Below, in pieces: positions 37,229 through 46,392 of a stretch of 64,000 nucleotides of DNA. Under the pieces are notes generated by a model. It searched no databases. It was not told the DNA's origin and worked only from the letters and a program-made list of their open reading frames with translations. Made by a program: the position numbers and the translations under genes. Origin of the DNA: Pelagomonas calceolata (Eukaryota; Sar; Pelagophyceae; Pelagomonadales; Pelagomonadaceae); NCBI GenBank assembly GCA_918797485.1, contig CAKKNE010000003.1, forward strand, positions 3,100,001 through 3,164,000, given 5' to 3'. Positions within the stretch are counted from its first letter, which is position 1; each line of letters starts with the position of its first letter.

Positions 37229-38083
37229 ATGCACCGCAGTTTAGTCGTGGGCGTCCTCCTTGGGGCGGACGCGCTGCGGCCGGCGCCGCGCCGCCGCGTC
37301 GCGCCGCGGCCGCAGAGCGTCGCGACGGCCGACGCGCAGGACGAAATCATGGCGACGATCGGCGCCGCCTGGGAGACGGCGCCGAACACGCGGGACTTCG
37401 ACGTCACGCTGGAGCACCGGGCGCCGCCGGTGCTCAAAATACAAAACTTCTTGAGCGACGCGGAGTGCGCCCAAATCATCGAGGCGGCCCGCGGCGACGA
37501 CGTCGAGGTCTGCGAGGAGTACCTGAACCACCGCGTGAACGAGGACGGCGCCGTCGCTACGTCAGGCTACTCGGAAGAGCAGGCCCAGGAGGCCCTCGAG
37601 TGGTCGGACGGGGCGACGTCCGGCCTGCGCGTGCGGATGCCCTCCGACATCCTGGACCTCGTCGCGCCGAAGGCGTTGAGTTTGTTGGGCCTGAGCCACC
37701 GGAACTACCGCTTCAAGGAGGAGCTGTACTACCGCCCGGACCGCGCCACGGTCATCGTGCGGGACGCGACGGTCGTGCGGTACCGCGAGGGCGAGGGCGT
37801 CGCGCCGCACGTCGACGGCAAGGACGCGACGCTCCTCGTGTACCTGAACACGTGCCGCGGCGGCGGCCACACGGTCTTCCCCGAGGACGGCCTCGCGTTC
37901 CCGCCGCGACAGGGCGGCGCGCTGCTCTACGACTCGCGGCTCGACCTGCTGCACTACGCGGCGCCCGTGCACGCGGGCCACGAGAAGTGGATCCTCCAGC
38001 TGCTCATCGACCACCGCCTGCCGCCGGGCCACGAGCACATGCCGCTCGTCGACTGGGACACGGGGGCGATCATTCCTGGGTAA
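37229..38083 (+). CDS. Prolyl 4-hydroxylase-like 2-oxoglutarate/Fe(II) dioxygenase
   Basis: This 284-residue protein starts with a short signal-like sequence (MHRSLVVGVLLGADALRP). The dioxygenase domain spans about 70-265: PPVLKIQNFLSDAECAQIIE, VVRYREGEGVAPHVDGKDAT with the HxD iron ligands near residues 194-196, LNTCRGGGHTVFPEDGLAF, then YAAPVHAGHEKWILQLLI with the distal His and the Lys that holds 2-oxoglutarate. Such enzymes hydroxylate proline in secreted or wall proteins. The target is not known. The spacing of ligands is as in P4H alpha subunits. Confidence 0.88.
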   Translation: MHRSLVVGVLLGADALRPAPRRRVAPRPQSVATADAQDEIMATIGAAWETAPNTRDFDVTLEHRAPPVLKIQNFLSDAECAQIIEAARGDDVEVCEEYLNHRVNEDGAVATSGYSEEQAQEALEWSDGATSGLRVRMPSDILDLVAPKALSLLGLSHRNYRFKEELYYRPDRATVIVRDATVVRYREGEGVAPHVDGKDATLLVYLNTCRGGGHTVFPEDGLAFPPRQGGALLYDSRLDLLHYAAPVHAGHEKWILQLLIDHRLPPGHEHMPLVDWDTGAIIPG

Positions 38084-38236
38084 GCGACTCGATACAGAAC
38101 ATACTAGTGACTCCCGGTGCGGCTCTTCCGGGGCTAGTAGGGGACTTCAGTCACATAGAGCTATCTGCCCCCGGCGCGCCGCTAGTCCGTTAAGATTCGA
38201 TAGATACACAGCATAGTAATCCGCCCCGCCCCGCCG

Positions 38237-38395
38237 CTAGTCCGAGTCCCAGCCGGTCATGTCGATGGAGGCCGGCTGCGGGGCCTTGGGCGGCGCCCGG
38301 GGCGCCGGGTCCTTCCACGGCGCCTGCTTCCGCGCGCCGCGCTTCTTCTTCGGGGGCGGCGACGCGTCGGCCGACGCGTCGTCCTCCTCCTCCTC

Positions 38396-38428
<33 letters not shown>

Positions 38429-40189
38429 CGCGTACGAGGCCTGCTTCCGCGCGCGCGACGCCCGCGCGGCGCGCTTCCGGGGCGGCGGCGGCGCCTCGCC
38501 TTCGCTGTCCTCGTCCTCGGACGACGGCGGCGCGGCCGCCTTCTTGCGCCCGCGCGCGGCGGGCTTCTTCTTCGCAGGCTTCTTGGGCGCGTCGTCGCTG
38601 TCCTCCTCGCTCGACGCGTCGACCGCGGCCGGCGCCTTCTTCGCGGGCGGGGGCGCCTGCCGGTACTTGGCCCGGATGCTCTCCGGGTCCGTCGCGTCGC
38701 CCCTTTTATACTGCGCCTTCTGCTCCCGGACCAGGGTCCGCTCGACCTCCTCCGCGAAGGCCTGGGGGTCCTGCTTGTCCACGAACCCGTTCAGGGCCTC
38801 GTTCATCTTCGTCTCCTCGAGGATCTGGAGCTTGGCCTCCTGGCCGTCGAGCTGGTCCTGGATGAGCTGGTCGATGGCCGCGGCCGCGAGCTCGCCCTCC
38901 TCGACGGGCTCGCGGCTGCCCTCGGTCGGGACCCAGGTCTTCGCCGCGCTCGTGCTCGCCTGCTTCTGGCGGCTGAAGTGGAGGATGGCGGACGTGTTCG
39001 CGACGCGGCCGACGAACTGGCCGCCGAATTTGGCGTTGTTGAGCGTCGCGAAGCCCGTGTGGTCGACCTTGAGGCGCACGAGGACCTGGTCCGGCGCCGC
39101 CATGGGCAGCAGCATGTCGTCGTAGCGGAAGGCCGACCGCGTCTTCCTCGCCCGCTCGACGAGGGCCTCGACGCGCGCCGCGAGGCAGTCGCGCACGGCC
39201 GTCGCGTTGTCCGCGCCGTCGCCTTCGTCCATGTCGTCCTGGAGCTCGGGCGCCTCGTTCAGCACGACCTCGTCGCAGACGAAGGGCCGCACGCACGTCA
39301 GGCGCAGCGGCGTCAGCCGGAACTCCGCGCCCCGCACCTGGAGCAGGCCGCAGTGCTTCGGCTTCGCCTCGCCCTCGACCAACGAGCACGCGACGGACGA
39401 GCCGGGCTGGCACACCCGGAACGTGCCCACGGCCGACTCGCGCGGCTTGATCTGGCACTCGTGCTCGTGGCCCCAGATCACCAAATCGATCCACGCCGGG
39501 ATCATCGACTCGTGCACGCACGTGTTCCGCCCCCTCCCAACATCCCGGTTCTGGTGCAACACGAAGATCGAGAAGTAGGTCCCGTCCCGCGGCCGCAGGA
39601 AGCGCACCCTCTTCTGCTGCCACATCCTATTGAGGCGCTCGTCGCGCATGTTCCCGAGGCCGTAGAGCGCCACCCTCGTGTTGCCCTTCCTCAATAATAC
39701 GGGCGAGACCTCGACGCGGTCCGCGTGCTCCTGCCTTCCAAAATAGTTGAGCATGTTCGCGACGCTCAGTAAATCCAAAGCGGCGAGCGCCTCGACGCCG
39801 CCCTCGCGCGTCGGGTCGTCGTGGTTGCCGTGAATGCTAAAAATGGGCAGGCCCACGGACACGTGCGGGTCCTCGTAATTCACGCTCTGCCGGAAGTTCG
39901 CCTCCTGGTCGCTCAGCACCTCGAAGCCGACCGCCGCGTCCGAGAGCGCGTACCGCCTCAACAAACTCATGGTCTTGAAGAGCGTCCTCCGACTCGGCTT
40001 GTTGTCGTGGAAGAGGTCGCCGGCCAGGAGCAGGAAGTCCGCGCCCCGGTCGTTCGCCAGCCGCAGGACCTCCTCGAACGCCGCGAAGCTGTCGGTGCCG
40101 CGGACCGCGTCGCGGTCGCAGTACCCGAGGTGCGAGTCCGTCGCGACCATGATCGTGAACACGTCGTCGTCCTCCTCCTCCTCCGCCAT
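38237..40189 (-). CDS. MRE11: MRE11 double-strand-break repair nuclease
   Basis: From the ATG at 40189 (MAEEEEDDDVFTIMVATDSH) the 650-residue protein carries all phosphoesterase motifs: ATDSHLGY, LAGDLFHDNKPSR, IHGNHDDPTREGG, VLHQNRDVGRG and IWGHEHECQIKP. The capping domain follows (QPGSSVACSLVEGEAKPKHC). The C-terminus is Lys/Asp/Ala-rich with an acidic run and a SIDMTGWDSD end. With RAD50 and NBS1, MRE11 senses and trims DNA ends. The frame opens about 125 codons upstream of the chosen ATG, but that part is Cys/Arg/Pro noise. A hydrophilic low-complexity tail replaces the Gly-Arg-rich region of animal MRE11. Confidence 0.97.
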
Positions 40190-40594
40190 GGTGGTGCCGC
40201 GCGCGCGTTTTAAAAAAAAGCTCTCTCTCCTATTTGGCCCGTGCGGCGTTTTGGCCGGTCGCGGCGCGGTGGCGCGCTGCGCTGCGCTGCGCGAATACAA
40301 CAGAGAGCTTAACCCGCCGCAGACACAGAGGATGCGGCGCGCGTCGCGGTCCCGGCCGGCCGGGCCTGGGCGCGGCGGATCGAGCGCCCCCGGGTTTTTG
40401 GCACTTTCTCGTAGGAATGTTTTGCACTGGAGGATTCTTCTGCTTGGGACCTGTGCTGAAAAAAAAAAATTCTGGTGGGGTGTGCGGAGGCAGGTGCCTG
40501 GACCAGGCGTGGCACGACCCTGAGTCACGCCCACCGGCCCAAGGGACATTGTTGCACAGATTTGCAATTAGGTTATTTTCAAGGGCTAGGAACG
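40190..40594. other. Divergent intergenic region, no palindrome
   Basis: It lies between MRE11 (minus) and the plastid FG-type protein (plus). It contains A and T runs (TTTTAAAAAAAAGC near 40210 and a 9-A run near 40462). No gene is recognised. Confidence 0.45.
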
Positions 40595-41854
40595 ATGGTG
40601 CGCGCATTCGTCTATTTGGCACCTATCCTGGGCTTCGCCAGCGCCTGGCAGCACTCCAGGGCTGGCTGCCAGCGCGGCAGGGTCGTCCTGAAGGCTGAGG
40701 AGAAGCCGTGGGTGCCGCCGACGCCGGCGGACTGGCAGGAGGACAAAGCGGCGCTTGGCTCGACGCCATCCTGGCTAGCGTCGGCGGCCGCGCCGCCGGC
40801 CAAGGCGGCAGAAGCCGTCGCAGCGCCCACCGCGGAGGCCTGGCGCCAGACGTGCGACAGCGACGGCGTGGTGTCGTGGTACGGCTTCGGCCTGCGGCTC
40901 AGCGCCGCCGCCCCCGCCGAGGCGCCGGCGGCGGCCGCCGCGACCGAGGCGCCGCCGAGGATCGCCACGACGGTCGCGACGCCGGAGGCGTCGGCGGCCA
41001 TTGCTCAGTCGGAGGCGCCGGAGGCGGCCATGGCACCGGCGGGCGCGGCCGACGGGCCCATTTCGACGGTGGCGGGCGTGGCCGTGCTCGCGGCGGGCGC
41101 CACCGCGCTGGGCCTCGACGCCGAGCTCGCCGCGATCCTCGCGGCGGGCGCTGCCGCCGCGTCCCTCAGCAACGAGGAGTCGAACTTCGCCCAGCTGACG
41201 CGCTCCGTCGGCAAGCTCGCGCGGGCCACGGCCCAGCCCGTCGTCGACGGCGTCTCCGACGAGCTCGCGCGCCGCGAGCGGGAGAAGCCGGCGCGGGACC
41301 TCTTCCCGAGCAACGACGCCGGGCGCGTCTTCCAGAAGCCCGCGCCCGCGCGGAAGCCGGCGCCCGAGCCGACGCCCGCGCCCGCGCCGGCGTTCAGCCT
41401 CTTCGGCGGCGGCAAGCCGGCCGCGACGCCCGCGCCGAAGCCCGCGGCCCCGTTCTCGTTCGGCGCCAAGCCCAAGCCCGCGGCGAAGCCGACGCCCGCG
41501 CCCGCGTCAAAACCGGCGTTCGGCCTGTTCGGGTCCAAGCCGGCGGCGACGCCCGCGCCGGCGCCGAAGCCCGCGCCGGCGCCGAAGAAGGCGCCGTTCA
41601 GCCTCTTCGGCGCCCCGAAGACGCCGGCCGCGCCGCCGCCGCCGCCGCCCAAGAACAACTGGCTCAGCTTCGGGAAGGCGGCGAAGGCGCCGCCCGCGGA
41701 GAAGCGGCCGCCGCCCGCCGCCGGCGCCGGCAAGACGAACTTCGTGCCGCCGGCCCTGCGCAGCGCCGCGGCCGCCTCGCGAAAAAAGTCGGAGGAGCAG
41801 CAGCGCGCGGCCGAGGCGTCCCGCAAGCGCCGCAACCCTTTCATCCGGAAGTGA
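40595..41854 (+). CDS. Plastid-targeted protein with Pro/Ala-rich FG-type repeats
   Basis: The 419-residue protein starts MVRAFVYLAPILGFASAWQH, a signal peptide with the ASA-W motif of secondary-plastid targeting. The middle part has a hydrophobic helix pair (STVAGVAVLAAGATALGLDA, then AELAAILAAGAAAASLSNEE), likely a thylakoid or envelope membrane anchor. The C-terminal half is built of Pro/Ala/Lys linkers separating FG or LFG cores: AFSLFGGGK, PFSFGAKPK, AFGLFGSKP, PFSLFGAPK and NWLSFGKAA. It ends in a basic tail (ASRKRRNPFIRK). FG repeats with such spacers are typical of nucleoporins, but the N-terminus points to the plastid. I recognise no named family. Confidence 0.75.
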   Translation: MVRAFVYLAPILGFASAWQHSRAGCQRGRVVLKAEEKPWVPPTPADWQEDKAALGSTPSWLASAAAPPAKAAEAVAAPTAEAWRQTCDSDGVVSWYGFGLRLSAAAPAEAPAAAAATEAPPRIATTVATPEASAAIAQSEAPEAAMAPAGAADGPISTVAGVAVLAAGATALGLDAELAAILAAGAAAASLSNEESNFAQLTRSVGKLARATAQPVVDGVSDELARREREKPARDLFPSNDAGRVFQKPAPARKPAPEPTPAPAPAFSLFGGGKPAATPAPKPAAPFSFGAKPKPAAKPTPAPASKPAFGLFGSKPAATPAPAPKPAPAPKKAPFSLFGAPKTPAAPPPPPPKNNWLSFGKAAKAPPAEKRPPPAAGAGKTNFVPPALRSAAAASRKKSEEQQRAAEASRKRRNPFIRK

Positions 41855-42078
41855 GTGACGCGCCGGGCATAACACATAGAACCTATATGCTGTTGTTGTT
41901 GCGGTTCTGGAACTAGCGCCGGTTCGTTGATCGACTTGCTTCCATCTTCAGACATAGCAAGACCCGTCCCAATCTGTGCGACCACCTGGTCCCGAACCCG
42001 GACCCTAGGATCTAGATACTTGTCTTGGGACGCGGCTTCCAGGTCTTCCGCGTTAGGAAACAGCAGCTAGCCTAGCTG

Positions 42079-42146
42079 GCTAGCCTCAATTTGACCGACG
42101 GGTTTTGCGCGGTTTTGCGGGACCCCTCCCCGCCCCAGGGGACTCG
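42079..42146 (-). repeat. Dispersed repeat family R2, copy 1
   Basis: It contains GACCGACGGGTTTTGCGCGG and ACCCCTCCCCGCCCCAGGGG. It is the near-perfect reverse complement of 54251-54318. A palindrome of the intergenic family flanks both copies on the same relative side. Confidence 0.75.
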
Positions 42147-42164
42147 TCGCGGAGGTCGCGCACC

Positions 42165-42198
42165 GCTAGTGAGGCCTGTACAGGTAAGACACTCTAGC
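42165..42198 (-). promoter_or_regulatory. Intergenic palindrome, copy 7 (expanded)
   Basis: GCTAGTGAGGCCTGTACAGG then TAAGACACTCTAGC: the reverse-orientation core with an extra internal segment. It lies about 142 bp upstream of the glycosyltransferase-like ATG. Confidence 0.45.
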
Positions 42199-42339
42199 AA
42201 GCAAAAGTCGCACCCATCGAGCCATTCGAGCTTATCGCATGCGACGAAGCAGCCACGCACACGCATCCACAGCTCACGGAATCAAGGATTTCGCGGCGGC
42301 GGGCAGCCCTACGGCGACACACCGGGCAGCCCTGCGTAG

Positions 42340-43464
42340 ATGGGACTGCCGCTGCTGCTGGCGGCCCCGGCCCTCGCCGCCGCGCGAGGCGGGCTCGCCG
42401 TCGTCGTGCCGCTGACGGCGGCGCCGCGCGACCTGGCGCGGCTCCGCGCGACGCTCGGCCGCTGGAACACGCCGGACTTCGCGCCGTGCCGGCTCGACGA
42501 CCGCGCGACCCCGGCGGCCGCGCACGTCCGCCGCGACTGCGGCTTCGCGCCGGAGAAGCGCGCGCACGAGCCGCCCGCCCTGATCTTCTACGCGAACCGG
42601 CGGTGGCACGAACACGTACGACGGGACGTCGGGGCGTGGCTTGGCGCCGCGGCGGCGTGCTTCCAGCGCGTCGAGTTCCGCGCGGCGAACCTGACCGCGG
42701 CCGAGGACGGCTACCCCTACGGCGCGTCGCACGTGTTCTACGCCGTCCACGCGGACATGTTCGCCGACCGGCGCGTGCGCCACTTCTTCTACACGGAGCC
42801 GGACAACGCGCCCATCCGGGCGCGCTGGGCCGACGCGCTCCAGGCGCTGGTTCAGACGGAGCGGTTCTGGGTCAAGGGCTCCGCCGTGCGGGGCCCCGTC
42901 AAGGTCGACGAGTGGGTCATCCGCCACGTCAACGGCAACGCGCTCTACGACGCGCACGACGCCGAGTTCCGCGCCGTCGTGCGCGAGGCCTCGCGCGCCG
43001 CGCCGCGCATGCACGCGCGGCTCGATCCCTACGACCTGGCCCTCGCGGCGTACTTCCACGACCCGTGGTGCCCGACGGGCCGCCACTGCGCGCCGACGAC
43101 GAGCGTCGCGTGGCGGCGCGAGCGCCTGCACCTCTACCGCTTCGCCGAGTTCGCCGCGAACCACCACGACGCCGTCCTGGGCGTGGCCGCCGCGCGGCGC
43201 GCGTACCCGTGCGCGCTCTTCGTCCACGGGAACCGGACAGCGGTCAACGCCGACCGCGCGCGCGGCGTCTCGCCGAACGCGGTCATCAAGGCGCGGGAGC
43301 TTGCCCGCAAGCGGGCGCGCGTCGCGCGCCGCGCCGCGCGGCGCGGCCGCGGCGTCGTCGCGGGCGCCGTCGCGAGCCTGCTTGCAGTCGTCGCCGCGCG
43401 GCGGCTGCGCGGGAGTCGCGGCCGGGGAAGGCCTTTGTTTGTGTATAGCTCCGGGGCTGGTTGA
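42340..43464 (+). CDS. Secreted or Golgi glycosyltransferase-like protein
   Basis: The 374-residue protein starts with a signal peptide (MGLPLLLAAPALAAARGG). Next come GLAVVVPLTAAPRDLARLRA, a nucleotide-sugar-transferase-like opening, and then HFFYTEPDNAPIRARWADAL, where a DxD-like acidic site would lie, FWVKGSAVRGPVKVDEWV and RHVNGNALYDAHDAEFRA. The pattern 'wikGS..RG......W..HiNGNAlY' is common in uncharacterised algal proteins that resemble glycosyltransferases. A hydrophobic helix near the C-terminus (GVVAGAVASLLAVVAARRL) could anchor it. Activity is inferred only from these resemblances. Confidence 0.65.
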   Translation: MGLPLLLAAPALAAARGGLAVVVPLTAAPRDLARLRATLGRWNTPDFAPCRLDDRATPAAAHVRRDCGFAPEKRAHEPPALIFYANRRWHEHVRRDVGAWLGAAAACFQRVEFRAANLTAAEDGYPYGASHVFYAVHADMFADRRVRHFFYTEPDNAPIRARWADALQALVQTERFWVKGSAVRGPVKVDEWVIRHVNGNALYDAHDAEFRAVVREASRAAPRMHARLDPYDLALAAYFHDPWCPTGRHCAPTTSVAWRRERLHLYRFAEFAANHHDAVLGVAAARRAYPCALFVHGNRTAVNADRARGVSPNAVIKARELARKRARVARRAARRGRGVVAGAVASLLAVVAARRLRGSRGRGRPLFVYSSGAG

Positions 43465-43778
43465 TATTGCTCGCCATTTACGCCCTCGAACGTAATCATC
43501 AGCCAGGCCGCGCTGGCGGCCCCGGCGGCGCTTCGAGATGGGCGCCGACGGCCGCCGGAGCGGCGAGGCCTGTGAAGCTGCGTGCGGCGGTCGATCTCGT
43601 CGCACCTCCTTCCGTGGTCGGCGGCGCGCGCGTTTCCCAAGGCGCAAAGCGACCCTAGAGGACGACTAGGGGCTAGTGACGCAAAATCCACGAGGGCCTG
43701 CGTGCCGCGTACCCGGGCCGTTCGCGGTACGGGGCAGGGGCCGCTGAGGGGCGGTGTGGCCTATAGCCAAAGTCTTAT
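43465..43778. other. Convergent intergenic region, nothing recognised
   Basis: It lies between the 3' ends of the glycosyltransferase-like gene and the F-box-like gene. CTAGAGGACGACTAGGGGCTAG near 43656 holds several CTAG steps but no match to the palindrome core. Confidence 0.4.
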
Positions 43779-44615
43779 TTAGAACTCTAGGATGAAGGAG
43801 TCGTAATAGTCCTCCCGCCAAACTGGCGCCTCGTCGAAGACCTGCAACAGGACCTGAGTCTCGCTGCTGTCCTGCCATTCCGCTCGGATGCGGTCACGAA
43901 GTTCAATGCTAGCAGGATTATCTCGCGTAATAACCACTCCGTTCAGGGTCAAACCCCATTTGATAAGTACGCTGGCGATCCCTCTCGGGTCTTTCCACGC
44001 GTGAAGCCCGAGGTCCGGCTGGATCTTGAAAAGCACCTCGGGTGCGCTCTCGCCATCATTTCGAGCAGCTCGCCAAAACCATTGGCAGAGAAGGCCTTCT
44101 ATCCAGATTTTCCCGGCAAAGATATGCGGCGGATTGCTCCACCCTCTCCAACACCGCAGGCCGGATCGCACCGTTTCGGGGCCGAACGCCGCGATGACTC
44201 GACCAATGCCATCTAAGGACGGCTCGACGACGTCGAGGAAGCGGATCGTGGCGTCGAGGTAGTTCGCATGTAACTCGCCTTCAGCGGGACGCATGGCAGG
44301 CCAGCTTGCGATCTCGAGGAGGACGACGCTCGGTTCCGTTGCCCACGCGCTTCGGAGCATGGCCTTCGTCTGGTCGGATGACGGTGGTGTGTCGCCCGAA
44401 AGCGCCGCCAGCCCTTGCTCGCAAAAGAGCTTCACGGGTCGCCAGCGCCCGCGCGTCAGGCTTCGGCGCGCCGCCAGTCGTACCTCTTTGGAGACTTGTT
44501 TTACATCGGTGTGCACGTCCTCAAATGGCAAGGACTCGAGGCATCGACCCACCAGGTCCGGCGGCAGGGGGATGCCCATGCCCGTAACCCGCGTTTGCGA
44601 GCGCAGGCGTGGCAT
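43779..44615 (-). CDS. F-box-like protein, pelagophyte-type
   Basis: The 278-residue protein starts MPRLRSQTRVTGMGIPLPPD. The next part, LVGRCLESLPFEDVHTDVKQVSKEVRLAARR, resembles an F-box helix bundle (LP.DL...L..L...D......VSK..R). The rest (KLFCEQGLAALSG, EIASWPAMRPAEGE, GPETVRSGLRCWRGWSNPP, LFKIQPDLGLHAWKDPRGIA) is a repeat-free helical region that I do not recognise. Base composition is clearly less GC-rich than in the housekeeping genes around it. It may be a member of an expanded lineage-specific family acting as SCF substrate receptors; this is inferred. Confidence 0.6.
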   Translation of the reverse strand: MPRLRSQTRVTGMGIPLPPDLVGRCLESLPFEDVHTDVKQVSKEVRLAARRSLTRGRWRPVKLFCEQGLAALSGDTPPSSDQTKAMLRSAWATEPSVVLLEIASWPAMRPAEGELHANYLDATIRFLDVVEPSLDGIGRVIAAFGPETVRSGLRCWRGWSNPPHIFAGKIWIEGLLCQWFWRAARNDGESAPEVLFKIQPDLGLHAWKDPRGIASVLIKWGLTLNGVVITRDNPASIELRDRIRAEWQDSSETQVLLQVFDEAPVWREDYYDSFILEF

Positions 44616-45050
44616 GGCGTGCCCTGCTACGTTTCGTCGTAAAATCTGACGCGTTGGGCCGCGCCTTGTCGCGGGGGGCTGCCCCGCGGGTTGCGGTAAG
44701 AGCCTGGGGGGTCTCTCCTGACTTGCGGCCGGGGGGGGGGGGTGCCCCTGGTCCTTAAAGGCAGCTTGATGTGAGGGTGCGCTCCGGAGATTACAAAGTC
44801 ACTAGCCAAGCAAGACTCTACCAAGATCGCGGAAGCTTCCCGTTGGCGTCCTCCTGAGGCCGTGGCGGGCGGCGAGTCTCTTCGCAGCCAGGTATGGGAT
44901 AAAAAAAAACCCGTATTTTGTCTTGGTCGGACATTTTCCTGTCCCTACGCGCATGCTCGCAGTGTGAACGCTCCTACAGCAATGCTCGCAGTGCGAACGC
45001 TCTGCAGAACGCAACGCTAGACACATCACCAAAAACTGCAGCGCAGCCAT
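44616..45050. other. Divergent intergenic region
   Basis: It lies between the F-box-like gene (minus) and the histidine phosphatase gene (plus). A run of about 14 G lies near 44730 and an A8 run near 44903. GATTACAAAGTCACTAGCC near 44790-44808 resembles one half of the palindrome. A short tandem occurs at 44955-45002 (CAATGCTCGCAGTG(C/T)GAACGCT). Confidence 0.45.
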
Positions 45051-46373
45051 ATGCTGCGCCGCCTCCTGGGCAGGGCGCCGCTCTGGCCGGCCGCAGGTGC
45101 GATGCGCACAAATAGCACGGTGGCCGACGCCGCTGACGAGCTCGAGCTCGTGCACGCGACGGCGACGTTCCGCCACGGCGCGCGCTGCCCGGTCTTCGGC
45201 CTCGACAGCGACGTCGTCAGGCGAGTCCAGTGGGACTCGTGCGCGGAGACGGCGCGGCTCGGCGCCCGCGTCGACGCGGGCGCGGACGCCGTCGTCGCGC
45301 TGACGGCGCGGAGCGGCGCGATGCGGCCGTCGGCAGTCGACGCGCAGCAGCGGAGCCACGCGCTCGCCGGCGGCGCGCGGTCGGGCGAGCTCACGCGCGT
45401 CGGCTGGGCCCAGGCGCAGGCGCTGGGGGCGAGGCTCCGGGCGCGCTACGGCGTTGCCGACTTCGAGGAGCTCCGGCCGCGCCTCGCGTGCCGGACGACG
45501 CACGTGTCGCGCTGCGTGCTGACGCTGCGCGGGGTGCTGCTGGGGCTGGGCTTCGCGGAGGGCACCGCCCCCGTCGTCGTGGAGACGGCGCACGCGTCGC
45601 GCGAGACGCTGACGCCCTCCACGAAGCGCTGCCCGCGGCTCACGCGGCACTGGGCGCGGTGCCGCGCGGCGCTGCGGAGCACGCGCCGCCACGTCGACAC
45701 GAGTCCGTCCGCGTTCCGGCGGCTCGTCGCGAAGGTGCCGGCCGACGCCCGGGCGACGTTCGGGTTCCCCGCAACGGCCGTGCCGCTCAAGGACGCGTTG
45801 ATCGCGCTCGATAGCCTCGCCGCGGAGGAGCTGCCCTGGGGCGTGACGCAGGACGAGCTGGGCGCGCTGGACGACGCGGCCGCCGCCGAGGTCGCCCTGC
45901 TGCTCGGCGTGGGGAGCGGCGACGGCGGCGCCGACGAGGCGGAGGCGCTGCGCCTGGCGGCGGGGCCGCTCTGCCGCGACGTGCTCGCGGGGCTCGACGC
46001 CGCGGTCGCGGCGCCGGCCTCGAAGCCGACGCTCACCCTGCTGTCGGGCCACGACACGACGGTCAAGCCGCTCCTCGTGGCCCTCGGCGTCTACGACCAC
46101 AAGTGGCCGCCCTTCTGCGCGTGCGTCGTCGTCGAGGTGCTGCGCCGCCGGCGCGACGACCAGCTGGTCTGTCGCGTGCTCTACGACGGCGCGACGTCCC
46201 CCGCGCCGGCGGCGGCGCCGGAGGGTCCCTTCTACGTCGTGCTCGAGGAGACGTACGAGGCGTTTCGGGGGCGCCTCGCGGCCGTCGCGCTCGACGCGGA
46301 CGCGTGGGGCGAGCTATGCGGCGGCGCCCTCGAGGGCGGCGTCGAGGGCGGCGGCGACACGTTCGGGCCGTAG
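45051..46373 (+). CDS. Histidine acid phosphatase (ACP6/lysophosphatidic acid phosphatase-like)
   Basis: The 440-residue protein has the catalytic RHGARCPVFG near residue 42, where His is phosphorylated, a supporting Arg in RLGARVDAGA or the following helix, and the proton donor in LLSGHDTTVKPLLVALG near residue 325. GWAQAQALGARLRARYG is the usual helix after the first strand. The N-terminus (MLRRLLGRAPLWPAAGAMRT) is weakly mitochondrial or signal-like. ACP6-type enzymes hydrolyse lysophosphatidic acid; other members use phosphoinositides or phytate, so the substrate is open. The start is the ATG at 45051. Confidence 0.88.
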   Translation: MLRRLLGRAPLWPAAGAMRTNSTVADAADELELVHATATFRHGARCPVFGLDSDVVRRVQWDSCAETARLGARVDAGADAVVALTARSGAMRPSAVDAQQRSHALAGGARSGELTRVGWAQAQALGARLRARYGVADFEELRPRLACRTTHVSRCVLTLRGVLLGLGFAEGTAPVVVETAHASRETLTPSTKRCPRLTRHWARCRAALRSTRRHVDTSPSAFRRLVAKVPADARATFGFPATAVPLKDALIALDSLAAEELPWGVTQDELGALDDAAAAEVALLLGVGSGDGGADEAEALRLAAGPLCRDVLAGLDAAVAAPASKPTLTLLSGHDTTVKPLLVALGVYDHKWPPFCACVVVEVLRRRRDDQLVCRVLYDGATSPAPAAAPEGPFYVVLEETYEAFRGRLAAVALDADAWGELCGGALEGGVEGGGDTFGP

Positions 46374-46392
46374 TTAAACTCAAGTGTTAATC

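Larger units (their letters stand above)
41855..42339. other. Intergenic region with dispersed repeat R2 and palindrome
   Basis: It lies between the plastid FG protein and the glycosyltransferase-like gene, both plus strand. It holds repeat R2 (42079-42146) followed by palindrome copy 7. No gene is recognised. Confidence 0.5.

Noticed and set aside
38396-38430. The TCC/TCG repeat near the MRE11 3' end as a regulatory microsatellite
   Set aside because: It is the codon run for Asp and Glu residues in the acidic tail of MRE11 and needs no other explanation.
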